30,613 nt of DNA from a virus, in the IMG/VR virus record IMGVR_UViG_3300043434_000034, positions 1 to 30,613 of that record. One strand, given 5' to 3'. Positions 7,801 to 14,991 of this stretch are shown here, piece after piece (position 1 is the first letter of the stretch; the number at the start of each line of letters is the position of its first letter). A program made the translations under genes and the position numbers. The notes beneath the pieces are model-generated. The model searched no databases, was not told the DNA's origin, and saw only the letters and a list, made by a program, of their open reading frames with translations.

Positions 7801-8297
7801 ACGCGGCGGCTGTAGACCGTGTTGTAGCTTTGGCCGCGTGCTTGCACTTGCACAATGATGCCAATAGTGGCGCTAAATGCCTGACCTTGCGCCAGTCCTT
7901 CCTTGGCGATTGAAAACAGACGTGGAACGGTAAACAGAATTTGGAAGGAATCTACATCCGTGTCGGTAATTTGACGAACAACAGCTCCACCGCCATAACG
8001 ACGAGCGATTACTTCATCGTTTGCGTTGAGATCTTCTTCGTAGTTTTTGCCGACTTCTGTGTTTACATCCGTGACTGTTGACGTAACGCCAGGTGCAGTG
8101 CTGGGTGGACTTTGTGTTGCAGTGCCTTCGCGGTATTCGTAGTTAACGTCTTGCGCTGGAAAGTTGCGTTCACCGCTGCTGCTAAAGATCGGCGTTTCGT
8201 TGAGGTAGACACCAGCCTCCTGCCCGACAATGCCATCAATCGGGCCCTCGCAAAGAAGGTCAAGAATCTTGATGGTAGAAGTCGAATTCAGCGCCAT
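4884..8297 (-). CDS. Lambda gpJ-like tail tip / host specificity protein
   Basis: At 1137 residues this is the largest protein in the window. The N-terminal two thirds matches the plan of the central tail hub (gpJ): STIKILDLLCEGPIDGIVG near the start, then the LFSIAKEGLAQGQAF and DLASVFRGLLYWSAD regions. Two fibronectin-III-like beta domains follow (about 655-860; PPAPTGLTLTT and PPDPVNVRIEAYGNDQVMLRW). The C-terminal part contains an eight-residue repeat LLLEDGDK/LLLEDGDD and a beta-rich end. It caps the tail and forms the base for fibres. Start and preceding stop overlap as TAATG. Lambda J is similar in size (1132 residues). Confidence 0.93.
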   Translation of the reverse strand: MALNSTSTIKILDLLCEGPIDGIVGQEAGVYLNETPIFSSSGERNFPAQDVNYEYREGTATQSPPSTAPGVTSTVTDVNTEVGKNYEEDLNANDEVIARRYGGGAVVRQITDTDVDSFQILFTVPRLFSIAKEGLAQGQAFSATIGIIVQVQARGQSYNTVYSRRVTGISTTSYQFKTPRINLTGSGPWNIKVIKEDLGEDSFEVKYTSFRDTPQNVSVANDRGNQLLWSSLIEEQYIRTGYPFCAVAGLSVSTRQFDSLPSRAYLIRGRRVMIPSNATVRADGSLQLDGAFDGSLRGPVWTTCPVCCFYDMLTNGRYGAGDFVTAANLSWVDLYPLVRYANQLITNPDGTSEPRFACNVLIGDQAEAYNVLQDLASVFRGLLYWSADVIQAAADHGNLDGTALSPVHLYNNANVIDGVFEYSGSSLKTRSTSVRVRYNDPENFYKSNYVVVEDSALITKYGYQVKEIVAFGCTSKWQAQRVGRWVLKTEELDGETVTFTTGLQGAVVLPGQIFAVADQLRQGQRISGRISSAVGTAVVADQTVTLPSGSSHQLTCLLPDGTLETRAITSVASSTVNIASEFSQAPQAQALYSITSSAIAQQKFRCISIADNGDGQFSITGLVHNDSLYTAVDTGTNLIFEPISRYDETPPAPTGLTLTTSQISSGANIFNRITASWTRGEAGNAFSYEVRFKVSNGNYVITQTTDSEFYIDAVPPNTALTFEVRSVGQAPLQKRSPWTLQTTITPENNSGSITVLPPDPVNVRIEAYGNDQVMLRWDKPINYNSYEFIAIIRHSSKTDGTGEWSNSTLLSESITANTAQAILPLVEGEYLIKFQDKAGLRSANAVSATIDLPNPIPRYDITTVREETGNFPGQYDGTFYSDEYDGLVLDGSETIDDKVELIDTWDSFDFIGTRGLSGRYYFQNILDLGGNYSVVFSRILATRGLYPAATIDSRTAEIDRWSDFDGDIPDDTSAEIYFRTSPDATVDELLLLEDGDKLLLEDGDDFELESDIDFGDWVPMRAGRYTGRQFQFKVELTSTASDQTPIVDELGYVMQLESRTERSGTIASGTTAKVVTYTNAFYETPALGITAFNLGTGDYYEVTSPTRTGFTVTFRNSAGTIVDRNFQYQAAGYGALV
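5286..5330 (-). repeat. 24-bp period repeat inside the J-like gene
   Basis: A 21-base sequence (beginning gtcgccgtcttcc on the plus strand) occurs at 5286-5306 and again, identical, at 5310-5330. In protein it gives two copies of LLLEDGD. In-frame units of this kind can expand or shrink by slippage and change the length of a tip segment. Confidence 0.85.
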
Positions 8298-9517
8298 TAG
8301 AAGAGATACCCCGCTGCTTGCAGTTGAATATAGACATCGCCTTCGCAGCGAAAATCAATAATCTCCAATCTTACCTGAGCGTCGTCACTTGGGTTTTGTG
8401 CATGTGCAAACTTATGGATCCAGCGGTAGTGGTTTAAGGTCAGACCTTGTATCGTTGCCTGTACCGAACCAAGCAAATCTTGTGTGCGTTTGCGTGTAAC
8501 TGACACACGATAGGTAATAAAACCATCAACAAGAGTTGTGCCAGCGCCGGCCACGCGATCACGCAAACCAACTGGCAAGCCTAGACATACGCAAAAATCG
8601 CCGCGATCATCATTTTTTGTGTCAAAAAGGTATTTGGTTTCTGCGCCATTCGACAGCGGCCTGATGTCGTAATACAGGTTGTAGCGGTTAGTGCCGCTTT
8701 TAGGTGGGAATGATGTTTCCTCCGTGCGGCGTGTTGAAATGCCTTGTACGTCTGCATAACCCCAGCTAACCGGATCGCCGCCGATGCGAATTGTTTCGCT
8801 GCTTGGTGTACGAATTGCAGTTTGCAGTGGATCCGATTCGTCGGTGACTTCGACGTTGGCAGACAATAACTGGCTGCCGATCAAAACTTTGCCGTAAGCC
8901 ACGGGGATAGTTTGACCCACGCCAACCGTGTTAGCTGCGCCGGTGTAGGCATAGGACTGCTGACCATCAGCGCCACGGGTCAGGCTTTGCGGTCCACGGG
9001 TGCTGGCGTTAGTGCCGCTGCCAAAGCGTTGGTTGCCGAGGCTTGGTAGTTGAGGTTGCGGCGACAACATTTGTGCCACGCCTCCAATCGCCAAACTCAA
9101 ACCAATGGCTCCGATAGCGCTAGATGCTGCTGCGCCAAGCGTAAAAGTGCCAGCAGTAGCGCCAAGGCCAAGACCTAGAAAGCCAGCGCCTGCACCAGCC
9201 GTCAAAATTGAAAACGCTACCAAACCAATACCTGCAAGGATTTGTCCCGCACCACGACCCGAACCAGCAATAACCGGCACCAGCACCAGATCGTTTTGAC
9301 CCAGCGGTAGCCGTAGGTCGCTGTAGCCCATGTCCTGATCGGCCTGCAGGACTCGGTAGCCAATGCCCCGCTCGTGGGCAGTCATCAGCTCTTGCTGTAG
9401 TTCCGGCATGTTGATGCACAGCAGCTTGATCGCGTCCGCTGGTGTGCGCAGGTTGTAGTAGGTGTGCTCGGTGCCGTACCGTTCGCCTAACTCACCCAGC
9501 AGACGAACCCGCTGCAT
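8297..9517 (-). CDS. Lambda gpI-like tail assembly protein with long C-terminal extension
   Basis: From ATG at 9517 the product has 406 residues; an earlier TTG at 9535 is less likely. The N-terminus (MQRVRLLGELGERYGTEHTY, then RTPADAIKLLCINMP) is the conserved start of lambda gpI-type proteins, with a Gly/Ala-rich hydrophobic middle (about 85-155, AGIGLVAFSILTAGAGAGF) as in that family. Lambda gpI has about 220 residues; here another 180-200 residues follow QTIPVAYGKVLIGSQLLSA, ending near FRCEGDVYIQLQAAGYLF. gpI works in tail-tip initiation with J, K and L. The extension may be a second tip domain whose function I do not recognise. It overlaps the NlpC-like gene by 26 bases. Confidence 0.88.
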   Translation of the reverse strand: MQRVRLLGELGERYGTEHTYYNLRTPADAIKLLCINMPELQQELMTAHERGIGYRVLQADQDMGYSDLRLPLGQNDLVLVPVIAGSGRGAGQILAGIGLVAFSILTAGAGAGFLGLGLGATAGTFTLGAAASSAIGAIGLSLAIGGVAQMLSPQPQLPSLGNQRFGSGTNASTRGPQSLTRGADGQQSYAYTGAANTVGVGQTIPVAYGKVLIGSQLLSANVEVTDESDPLQTAIRTPSSETIRIGGDPVSWGYADVQGISTRRTEETSFPPKSGTNRYNLYYDIRPLSNGAETKYLFDTKNDDRGDFCVCLGLPVGLRDRVAGAGTTLVDGFITYRVSVTRKRTQDLLGSVQATIQGLTLNHYRWIHKFAHAQNPSDDAQVRLEIIDFRCEGDVYIQLQAAGYLF

Positions 9518-9881
9518 ATCGGAACACCGCAGCAATGCTCCTTACATAGTAACTGCGCAGATCCTCCACGGCGCTAGGACTTTCGTCTAGATGATGCAAA
9601 ATCCGGTCGTAATCCACTAGCACAGCAGCGTGCATGGGATGCCGTGTCCCAAGCCGCATGATCAGCACGTCGCCCGGTTGGCGCTCACCGAATGCCACCT
9701 GCTTAAACCCCAGTGCTACCGCCTCGCGCAGGTAGATGCTGGGACTGGATTCCAGCTCATTGGGGCGGTCAAAGTTTGGCAGCGTGATGCCCTGCAGCGC
9801 AAAGTAGTCGCGCACAATCGTGTAGCAATCCTGCTTGCCGTAGTTCCACTCGCGGCCAATCAAGGATCGATAGTCAGCCAT
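9492..9881 (-). CDS. NlpC/P60-type peptidase (lambda gpK C-terminal half)
   Basis: From ATG at 9881 the product has 129 residues. Cys19 in GKQDCYTIVRDYF and His84 in HPMHAAVLVD fit the cysteine-histidine pair of NlpC/P60 peptidases, with a further His at 96 or 97. In lambda this domain is the second half of gpK; here it is a separate gene that overlaps the JAMM-like gene by 22 bases. Such tail-tip peptidases are thought to cut peptidoglycan during entry or to process tip proteins. An in-frame start at 9932 would add 17 residues of no recognisable quality. Confidence 0.88.
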   Translation of the reverse strand: MADYRSLIGREWNYGKQDCYTIVRDYFALQGITLPNFDRPNELESSPSIYLREAVALGFKQVAFGERQPGDVLIMRLGTRHPMHAAVLVDYDRILHHLDESPSAVEDLRSYYVRSIAAVFRYAAGSSAG

Positions 9882-10180
9882 TGCACAGTGCCGGGTTGGT
9901 AGATATGCCACCGCAGTTTGGACTGCTTGCAAGCGGATAGGTCAGCCGGGCTGGGCGGCGTGTTTTCCGGGTGGCTGTGGATGACGGCTTCGATGGTGCC
10001 GGACAGCGCAGCCGCTAGATAATCGCGGGGATCCAGCACAAAATCAGCGCAAGGATCTGCAGCCACATTGCGGCACCGCCAATACTTGCCATCCACCACA
10101 AGGCCACAGGATTCACGCGGAAACTCAGCCAAGGCGTGCGCCTCAGCGTCAGATCTGCAGTCGTGCTCCAGGGAATCCAC
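9860..10180 (-). CDS. JAMM/Mov34-type metalloprotease (lambda gpK N-terminal half)
   Basis: About 106 residues if GTG at 10180 is the start (TTG at 10183 also possible). The motif HSHP (68-71) with Ser77 and Asp80 (PPSPADL), plus Glu in AEFPRESCG (19-25), is the zinc-binding JAMM pattern. The order AEFPRE-CG, RN-AADP, DPRDY, IHSHP follows lambda gpK closely. The frame is open further upstream, but that part overlaps the L gene out of frame and looks like a shadow. Lambda carries both enzyme domains in one polypeptide; this phage has them as two overlapping genes. Confidence 0.87.
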   Translation of the reverse strand: MDSLEHDCRSDAEAHALAEFPRESCGLVVDGKYWRCRNVAADPCADFVLDPRDYLAAALSGTIEAVIHSHPENTPPSPADLSACKQSKLRWHIYQPGTVQWLTIDP

Positions 10181-10856
10181 CAAAGGGGAGGTTGCCGGTA
10201 GGAAAGCGTTTGGCGCAGCTGTTGTACCGCTTGCCGCATACATCTTGGCTGGCACTGGCAACGCTGTTGTCGTTGATGTCAAAGTAGGCGCTGCCGGTAT
10301 AGCCACACTCCTCGCCGCGATACTTCCACGGGCAGTGCTCCAGCACCTGACGGCGAGGCAAAACAAGGTTGATCAGATCCAGCTTGCTGATCAGTTCTAG
10401 CTCTACTAGCTGGATGTTTTCGCGGACTACGCGGTCCACATACCAAACCTCGTCAGTGAACTTGGCCGTTGGATCAGCTGTTGGGTTGACGCCGCCGCTG
10501 AAGTTGACAGCATCAAGGAATTTCTGACAAGTGCGGATGCGGGTGACTTTGGCGTTGAGAACGTTGTAGACCAGCAGCAATGCCGTAATCGTTCCAGCAA
10601 CGTTGGAAATGCGCATTGTCGGACGCGGCAGTGTACCTTTCGATGTCAAATCAAAGCCTTCAACCTCAATCGGAAACGGCGTGTAGGTAATGCCGGCGAA
10701 TACGACGCTGGTGGTTAGACCGTTGGTGCCAGCGTGGTAGTAGAACGTCTCGTCAACGCCGTTGACCGCTTCGGTGAGCTGCATCTGAAACAGCTCAATG
10801 ATGGCTGATGGATTAAGGAGCTGGATCTGCTCCTGTATCGACTGCGGAACGGTCAT
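10149..10856 (-). CDS. Lambda gpL-like minor tail protein, probable Fe-S site
   Basis: A 235-residue tail-tip protein of the Phage_tail_L type. The C-terminal third has four cysteines in the family layout: Cys175 (EHCPWKYRG), Cys184 (EECGY), Cys207 (DVCGKRY) and Cys214 (NSCAKRF). Proteins of this family from lambda-like phages have been reported to bind an iron-sulfur cluster through such cysteines, so the same is inferred here. The N-terminal part (about 35-110; FYYHAGTNGLTTSVVFAGIT, then PRPTMRISN) fits the conserved beta region. Its ATG overlaps the previous TGA (ATGA), and its stop lies inside the JAMM-like gene. Confidence 0.92.
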   Translation of the reverse strand: MTVPQSIQEQIQLLNPSAIIELFQMQLTEAVNGVDETFYYHAGTNGLTTSVVFAGITYTPFPIEVEGFDLTSKGTLPRPTMRISNVAGTITALLLVYNVLNAKVTRIRTCQKFLDAVNFSGGVNPTADPTAKFTDEVWYVDRVVRENIQLVELELISKLDLINLVLPRRQVLEHCPWKYRGEECGYTGSAYFDINDNSVASASQDVCGKRYNSCAKRFPTGNLPFGGFPGARLQI

Positions 10857-11197
10857 GCTTCAAATACTTGACGGAAGGTGGCAGTGATCGTTGCTCTATT
10901 CGTGTAGTTGATCTGCTTGTCCCATTCCATGCAAACCCACTTGTAGCTTGTAGATTCATCCGGTGGCGTCCAGTCAAAACTAGAGCCATCAGTAGCGCGA
11001 GCATTTAAAAAGGTTTCAATGCTGTCAGCATCGGTTTCGCTGATATTTTGCCAGCTTAGGTTCCACTCCTTAGGATTTTGATTGATGCCAAAGCTTGTGC
11101 GTTGCTCGTAACCATCACCAAAGCGGGCAATCCGCATTTGCGGACGGCTGCTCTTCTGTGCGCCGTAGCTAGGGGTAACAGCAGGAAAGGTTGCCAT
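10853..11197 (-). CDS. Lambda gpM-like minor tail protein
   Basis: A 114-residue protein. The signature elements are an N-terminal PQMRIARFGDGYEQR, the middle NPKEWNLSWQNIS and a C-terminal region with SFDWTPPDES and YKWVCMEWDK. This matches Phage_min_tail / lambda gpM proteins of about 110 residues, which join the tail tip near the tube. It follows the tape measure gene with a TAATG overlap and precedes L with ATGA, the same order as lambda H-M-L. Confidence 0.92.
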   Translation of the reverse strand: MATFPAVTPSYGAQKSSRPQMRIARFGDGYEQRTSFGINQNPKEWNLSWQNISETDADSIETFLNARATDGSSFDWTPPDESTSYKWVCMEWDKQINYTNRATITATFRQVFEA

Positions 11198-13170
11198 TAT
11201 GCGAGAAGACCACCAGGCCGCTTTTGCTTCACCAATTCTGCCTGCACTGCAGCGGCGATGGCAGCACCAAGCTGGCGACCTTGCGAACCATTGCCTTGTA
11301 CGTTGCTACCAGTTGCGTCAACGTTAACCACGATATTGGCGCCACCGCCAAAGCTACCTGTGGGTGCAATGCCACCGCTGCGACCTGGCATGAACAGCTC
11401 AGGGCCGCGCTCGCCCACAAGGTATGGCTGGCCGGCCATGACGCTGCCGCCGTTAGCGCGTGCGCCTAGGAATGGAAGACTAAATCCAGTGGAGCCCATA
11501 CCCGCACCGCTAAATGCGGATGCGCCATATTTTGCGCCGCCAGTAGCTGCAGACGATGGAACACCTGCAAACATGCGGGCTACACCGATTGCGATGTATT
11601 GAGCAATCATCTGCGCCGCAGACTTCATCAAAATGTCAACAATGCTGTTTAGAAAATCAGCGAATACTTGTTGGGCACTTTTAGTTCCATTGATCATTTC
11701 CATCGTGCCCTGTGTGGCAAGTTGACTCGCTGCACTTGCCGCTTCGCCTATCTGTGGGTATTTATCAAGCACGCTCTGCAATGCCTTGTCTTGCTGCCCG
11801 AGCAAATCAATATCAGTACGGAATGCGCCAGCGCCGCCGCCATATACCTGAGCAACTAATCCGGCGCGTTTAAGGAATAAATCGTTTTGTGCTTTTAGTT
11901 CTTCCGTCGTTAACCTCTGCAGATCTAATCTGCGAATCTCATCATTTAGCGCGGCCAAGTTGACGCGCTGCTCAGCGTTTTTTAATTCACCGATTTGGCG
12001 AGCGCGATCTTCGTACTCAAATTGAATCTTAAATCTTTCACGTTCTTGTTCGTTAATGCTAGCAAGTAAAATGGTTTGCCGTGAGAACTCACGTCCTAGC
12101 TGATCGCCTGTTTCTAGTGATCTTTTAAGTTCATCCGCTAGTTTTTTGGCTTCACTTGCTGCACTACGACCACCGCGTGTTCCGCCAGTTGGGCTCAGCA
12201 GCGCAGGGGGGGCAGCGCTAGCTTCAGCGGTTTGCGGCGTTTTCGCTGCCTGCACAAGACGACCAGTAATTGTGCTATAAACATTGCCTTGCGCGTCTTT
12301 GTAGGTCCTACCAACGCCTACGCGTTGTAATCGCTGTCCGGCTGCACGCTGTCTTATTTCTTCGCTAGCACCAGCAAATCCTCGGTTGAGCCTATTGATT
12401 AACTCATCAGTGCGATTAATCAAAAATTTAAAGACCGGCGCAAAAAAGCTACCAATATTTTGAGCAAGTCGCTGGAAGGAATCTTGCAGCGTGCTCAACC
12501 TGCCTTGCAATGTATCGCTTTGCGCAACGGCACCATTTGCATATTTGCCACCAGCATTTGTTAGATTGATGATTGCCTGCTCTACGGCTGCCGCGCTGAA
12601 TCTTCCTTTTTCTAGCGATTGACGAAATTCCTCTCCGGACATTCCATACATGCGCTGCAATTCCTTTTGCAGTGCAATGCCACGCTCTTGGAACTGCAAA
12701 AGCTCTTCACCTTGCAGTCTGCCTTTTGCTTGGACTTGCCCAAAAGCAGTAACTAAGCCTTGAAGCTCGGCGCCAGTTGCGCCGGAAACATCAGCCAATC
12801 GCCTTGTTGTATCAACAACTTTGTTGGCCTCAATGCCAAACGCTTGCAGTCTTTTTGCAGCGTCAATTAACTCTGCGCTTGTAAATGGAGTCGCCGCACC
12901 AAGAGCCTGAAGTTCTTTAACGATTTGCTTGGCTTGTTCAACGCTGCCGGTTAATACTTGAAGGCTGCGCGTTTGCGATTCAATTTCTGCCGTCTGCACA
13001 AATACAAATTTAACCGCCTGAAATGCTGCATACGCTTTTATTAAACCACCAACAGCCGAGCTGAGCTGATTAATTCCGGTTTGCGCCTGTTTTGATGCGC
13101 TATTGATTTCACGCAGGCGATTGACAGCACCTTGACTATTTACCTGTACGTCAACGACAGCAACAGCCAC
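11197..13170 (-). CDS. Tail tape measure protein
   Basis: A 657-residue protein. The N-terminal 250 residues form the conserved tape-measure core (ATPFTSAELIDAAKRLQAFG, then SGEEFRQSLEKGRFSAAAVE). The middle is helical and charged (about 330-470). A hydrophobic segment lies near 515-550 (FLNSIVDILMKSAAQMIAQY) and the C-terminus has LVGERGPELFMPG, a lambda-type hallmark. The start is GTG at 13170 with a good Shine-Dalgarno, GGGAGGTG, 4 bases before it. From the known scaling of about 0.15 nm per residue, a tail near 100 nm is expected. It sets tail length and leaves with the DNA at infection. Confidence 0.95.
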   Translation of the reverse strand: MAVAVVDVQVNSQGAVNRLREINSASKQAQTGINQLSSAVGGLIKAYAAFQAVKFVFVQTAEIESQTRSLQVLTGSVEQAKQIVKELQALGAATPFTSAELIDAAKRLQAFGIEANKVVDTTRRLADVSGATGAELQGLVTAFGQVQAKGRLQGEELLQFQERGIALQKELQRMYGMSGEEFRQSLEKGRFSAAAVEQAIINLTNAGGKYANGAVAQSDTLQGRLSTLQDSFQRLAQNIGSFFAPVFKFLINRTDELINRLNRGFAGASEEIRQRAAGQRLQRVGVGRTYKDAQGNVYSTITGRLVQAAKTPQTAEASAAPPALLSPTGGTRGGRSAASEAKKLADELKRSLETGDQLGREFSRQTILLASINEQERERFKIQFEYEDRARQIGELKNAEQRVNLAALNDEIRRLDLQRLTTEELKAQNDLFLKRAGLVAQVYGGGAGAFRTDIDLLGQQDKALQSVLDKYPQIGEAASAASQLATQGTMEMINGTKSAQQVFADFLNSIVDILMKSAAQMIAQYIAIGVARMFAGVPSSAATGGAKYGASAFSGAGMGSTGFSLPFLGARANGGSVMAGQPYLVGERGPELFMPGRSGGIAPTGSFGGGANIVVNVDATGSNVQGNGSQGRQLGAAIAAAVQAELVKQKRPGGLLA

Positions 13171-13195
13171 AGAAGCACCTCCCTATGCGTTCAGT

Positions 13196-13725
13196 TTACC
13201 GGTGCCGCGCTTTGTCTATCTCAATCTTCTCGCGCTTGCCTTTCACTTCGTAGTAGGCGGCAAAATGCACAAACTCGGAATCAGTTAGCTCAGTGCGTAA
13301 CTTGCTAACGGTCATGCCAAGCTCTGTAGCAAGGAAGAACTCAAAGAATAACCAAGAGTCTTCCTCTAGTCTTTTTTTGCTTCTTCAATACCGGCTTCGC
13401 CGCCAAGGCCGAACAGGAACAGTTCCAGTTCGTTTAGCACGCGCTCCGGCAGCTCGCGTTGCAGCTTGGCGGCATCAGCAGCTGCGAATGCCTTGGTGCC
13501 GTTCTCAAGCTCTGCCATCTGGCACAGCATCTGCGTGCTGATCTCTAGCGCCTCATCAGAGCCGGCAAGCGTAGTTGCCCTTTTGCGGTCAGCGCGGGTG
13601 ATGGGCTTGAAATAGAGATCCAGCACCACATCGCCAGCGTCGTTGGTAACGCTGAATTTACGGCGCTGGTTCAGATCAAAAGCGCCCGTGAGCAGATCAA
13701 CCGGGCGCTGGCTGTTGGCGGGCAT
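13196..13725 (-). CDS. Tail assembly chaperone GT, made by -1 frameshift
   Basis: The 119-codon G gene ends GIEEAKKD-TAG. The codons GCA-AAA-AAA contain a run of seven A. A -1 slip there continues as RLEEDSWLFFEFFLATELGM and on to a TAA at 13198-13196, adding 58 residues for a 176-residue product. The extension contains LRTELTDSEFVHFAAYYEVK, typical of the T part of lambda GT chaperones. GT links the tape measure to the tail tube subunits and keeps both in an assembly-ready state. The position just before the tape measure is universal for this pair. Frame, slippery site and family all agree. Confidence 0.88.
13366..13725 (-). CDS. Tail assembly chaperone G (unshifted form)
   Basis: The zero-frame product has 119 residues, starting MPANSQRPVDLLTGAFDLNQ and ending in an acidic Glu/Lys-rich helix. 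It is the abundant short form of the G/GT pair and is not part of the mature virion in lambda. ATG at 13725 overlaps the stop of the second tube gene (TGATG). The conserved part is a beta-rich domain (RRKFSVTNDAGDVVLDLYFK) followed by helices. Confidence 0.85.
   Translation of the reverse strand: MPANSQRPVDLLTGAFDLNQRRKFSVTNDAGDVVLDLYFKPITRADRKRATTLAGSDEALEISTQMLCQMAELENGTKAFAAADAAKLQRELPERVLNELELFLFGLGGEAGIEEAKKD
13372..13378 (-). promoter_or_regulatory. Slippery run A-AAA-AAA for GT frameshift
   Basis: Seven consecutive A on the minus strand in phase A-AAA-AAA, followed by G-AC-TAG. The zero-frame stop is only one codon downstream of the run. A short hairpin, AGAG-GAAGA-CTCT, starts right after that stop and might stimulate the slip; it is small and its effect is a guess. 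Confidence 0.8.
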
Positions 13726-14144
13726 CAGATGCTAAGTGTCAGAGTACCGCTTGAGACGAAGTTGATCGTCACAATCTCGATCTCGCCAACCGTAGCACCG
13801 TATTCAGTGCTCGTCACCACGATCGTTCCGGTGATCTTCTTGCCGCCGGTTTCATCCAGATACAACTCAACGGCTGCATCAGCTTCGTCGGTGGCTTGGT
13901 TGGCGTCCTTGATCAGATCCAGCTTGTCGCCGGATCCAGGCGCGTCGTACATCACCTCAATGGTGCCGGAGCCACTGATCAGTCCGCCAATGTTGGCGCG
14001 GTAAGTGGCGCCATGGGAGGTTGCGTCATACGACTCCTTTTCAACGGTCATGCTCCAAGACCGCACTGCCGCGATCTCCGAGAGACCGCCAGCGCCAGCC
14101 TTATCAAAGAAGACTGTGCCTTGTTGTCCGCGATAAAAAGCCAT
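13725..14144 (-). CDS. Major tail tube protein, paralogue B
   Basis: A 139-residue beta-rich protein with the tail tube signature: MAFYRGQQGTVFFDK, RSWSMTVEKESYDAT, YRANIGGLISGSGTIEVMY, ending TVGEIEIVTINFVSSGTLTL. The family (lambda gpV-like, TP901-1-like) forms the hexameric rings of the tail tube. It lies immediately after a close paralogue, three bases separating the genes, and before the G chaperone. Which of the two is the main subunit cannot be told from sequence. There is no Ig-like C-terminal domain such as lambda gpV has. Confidence 0.88.
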   Translation of the reverse strand: MAFYRGQQGTVFFDKAGAGGLSEIAAVRSWSMTVEKESYDATSHGATYRANIGGLISGSGTIEVMYDAPGSGDKLDLIKDANQATDEADAAVELYLDETGGKKITGTIVVTSTEYGATVGEIEIVTINFVSSGTLTLSI

Positions 14145-14146
14145 GA

Positions 14147-14563
14147 TCAGATGTCCATCGTGATGGTGCCGTTTGTCACGAAGTTAATCGTGATCACCTC
14201 GATCTCGCCAACGGTAGCCGAGTATTCAGCTGATGTGATGACGCCATCGAAGCTAATCTTCTTAGTGCCAGTCGTGTCAAGGAACAGCTCAAACAGAGCA
14301 GTGCCTTCGTCGTTAGCAGTATTGACGTATTCGATGAAGGTGTTAGTTTCATCGGCGCTGCTTGCGGTGTAAAGCAGCTCTACGGTGCCGCTGCCGCTGA
14401 TCAGACCACCGACGTTTGCTCGGTAGGTGGCGCCCAGCGCAGTAGTGTCAAGCGATTCCTTTTCGACGGTCAGCGACCAAGAACGGGTGCTCGCGATTGC
14501 AACGCCAGTAGCACCGCCGTCGTCAAATTTGACGCTGCCTTGCTGCCCTCGGTAAAAAGCCAT
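14147..14563 (-). CDS. Major tail tube protein, paralogue A
   Basis: A 138-residue protein aligned end to end with paralogue B: the same MAFYRGQQG start, RSWSLTVEKES, ATYRANVGGLISGSGT and ATVGEIEVITINF blocks. Differences cluster in the middle loop (residues about 65-95). It arose by tandem duplication and has diverged clearly. Location between the tail terminator and the chaperone is the standard tail tube slot, so both copies occupy one slot. They might assemble into a mixed tube, or one might have taken a cap or end-ring role; both ideas are inference. Confidence 0.88.
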   Translation of the reverse strand: MAFYRGQQGSVKFDDGGATGVAIASTRSWSLTVEKESLDTTALGATYRANVGGLISGSGTVELLYTASSADETNTFIEYVNTANDEGTALFELFLDTTGTKKISFDGVITSAEYSATVGEIEVITINFVTNGTITMDI

Positions 14564-14565
14564 GG

Positions 14566-14991
14566 CTAGAGATCCTCGAAGGTTTCAAAGGTCATTCTGA
14601 CCTGAGTTTGGAAATAGCCCTCGGGAGCTGGCGCGGCCACCACCTCGGGTCCGGTTGGCGGGTCAAAATGAACACCGCTAACGATAACCCTATTGTAAAG
14701 GTCACGGATGCGCTTTCCGATTGTGTAGTTAGCGCCGGGGCCTACACCTTTAGCGGTAAAGATATTTACAAGTACCAGCCCGATGACGCTATTGCTGCTG
14801 CCGGTAGTGCCGCCCATGGTCAAGTAGTTGTTATTGCCAAAGCTCACTAAACATTGCACCCACGAGCTGCCGGGTGTTGGCGTGTAAGGCTGGTTATGAA
14901 ACACAACCGGAATAGCCGGTGCCAGCGCCAGCTCAGTTGCCAGTCGCCCTTCAATAGTGGCGCGGACGGTGTTTAAGTTGACGGCTGCCAT
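14566..14991 (-). CDS. Tail terminator-like protein
   Basis: A 141-residue protein with a start helix (VNLNTVRATIEGRLATELAL) followed by beta strands: FHNQPYTPTPGSSWVQCLVS, VIGLVLVNIFTAKGVGPG, and a C-terminal YFQTQVRMTFETFE. Length, fold pattern and place just before the tube genes fit lambda gpU / DUF4128-type tail terminators, which stop tube growth and bind the head connector. The start overlaps the preceding stop (TAATG). Confidence 0.78.
   Translation of the reverse strand: MAAVNLNTVRATIEGRLATELALAPAIPVVFHNQPYTPTPGSSWVQCLVSFGNNNYLTMGGTTGSSNSVIGLVLVNIFTAKGVGPGANYTIGKRIRDLYNRVIVSGVHFDPPTGPEVVAAPAPEGYFQTQVRMTFETFEDL

Noticed and set aside
9518-9535. TTG start for the I-like gene
   Set aside because: The ATG at 9517 begins exactly at the conserved MQRVRLLGELGERYG start of the family.
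10181-10366. 62-residue N-terminal part of the JAMM-like open frame
   Set aside because: It lies out of frame inside the L gene and has low-complexity Ala/Thr/Pro content; the conserved domain begins at about 10180.
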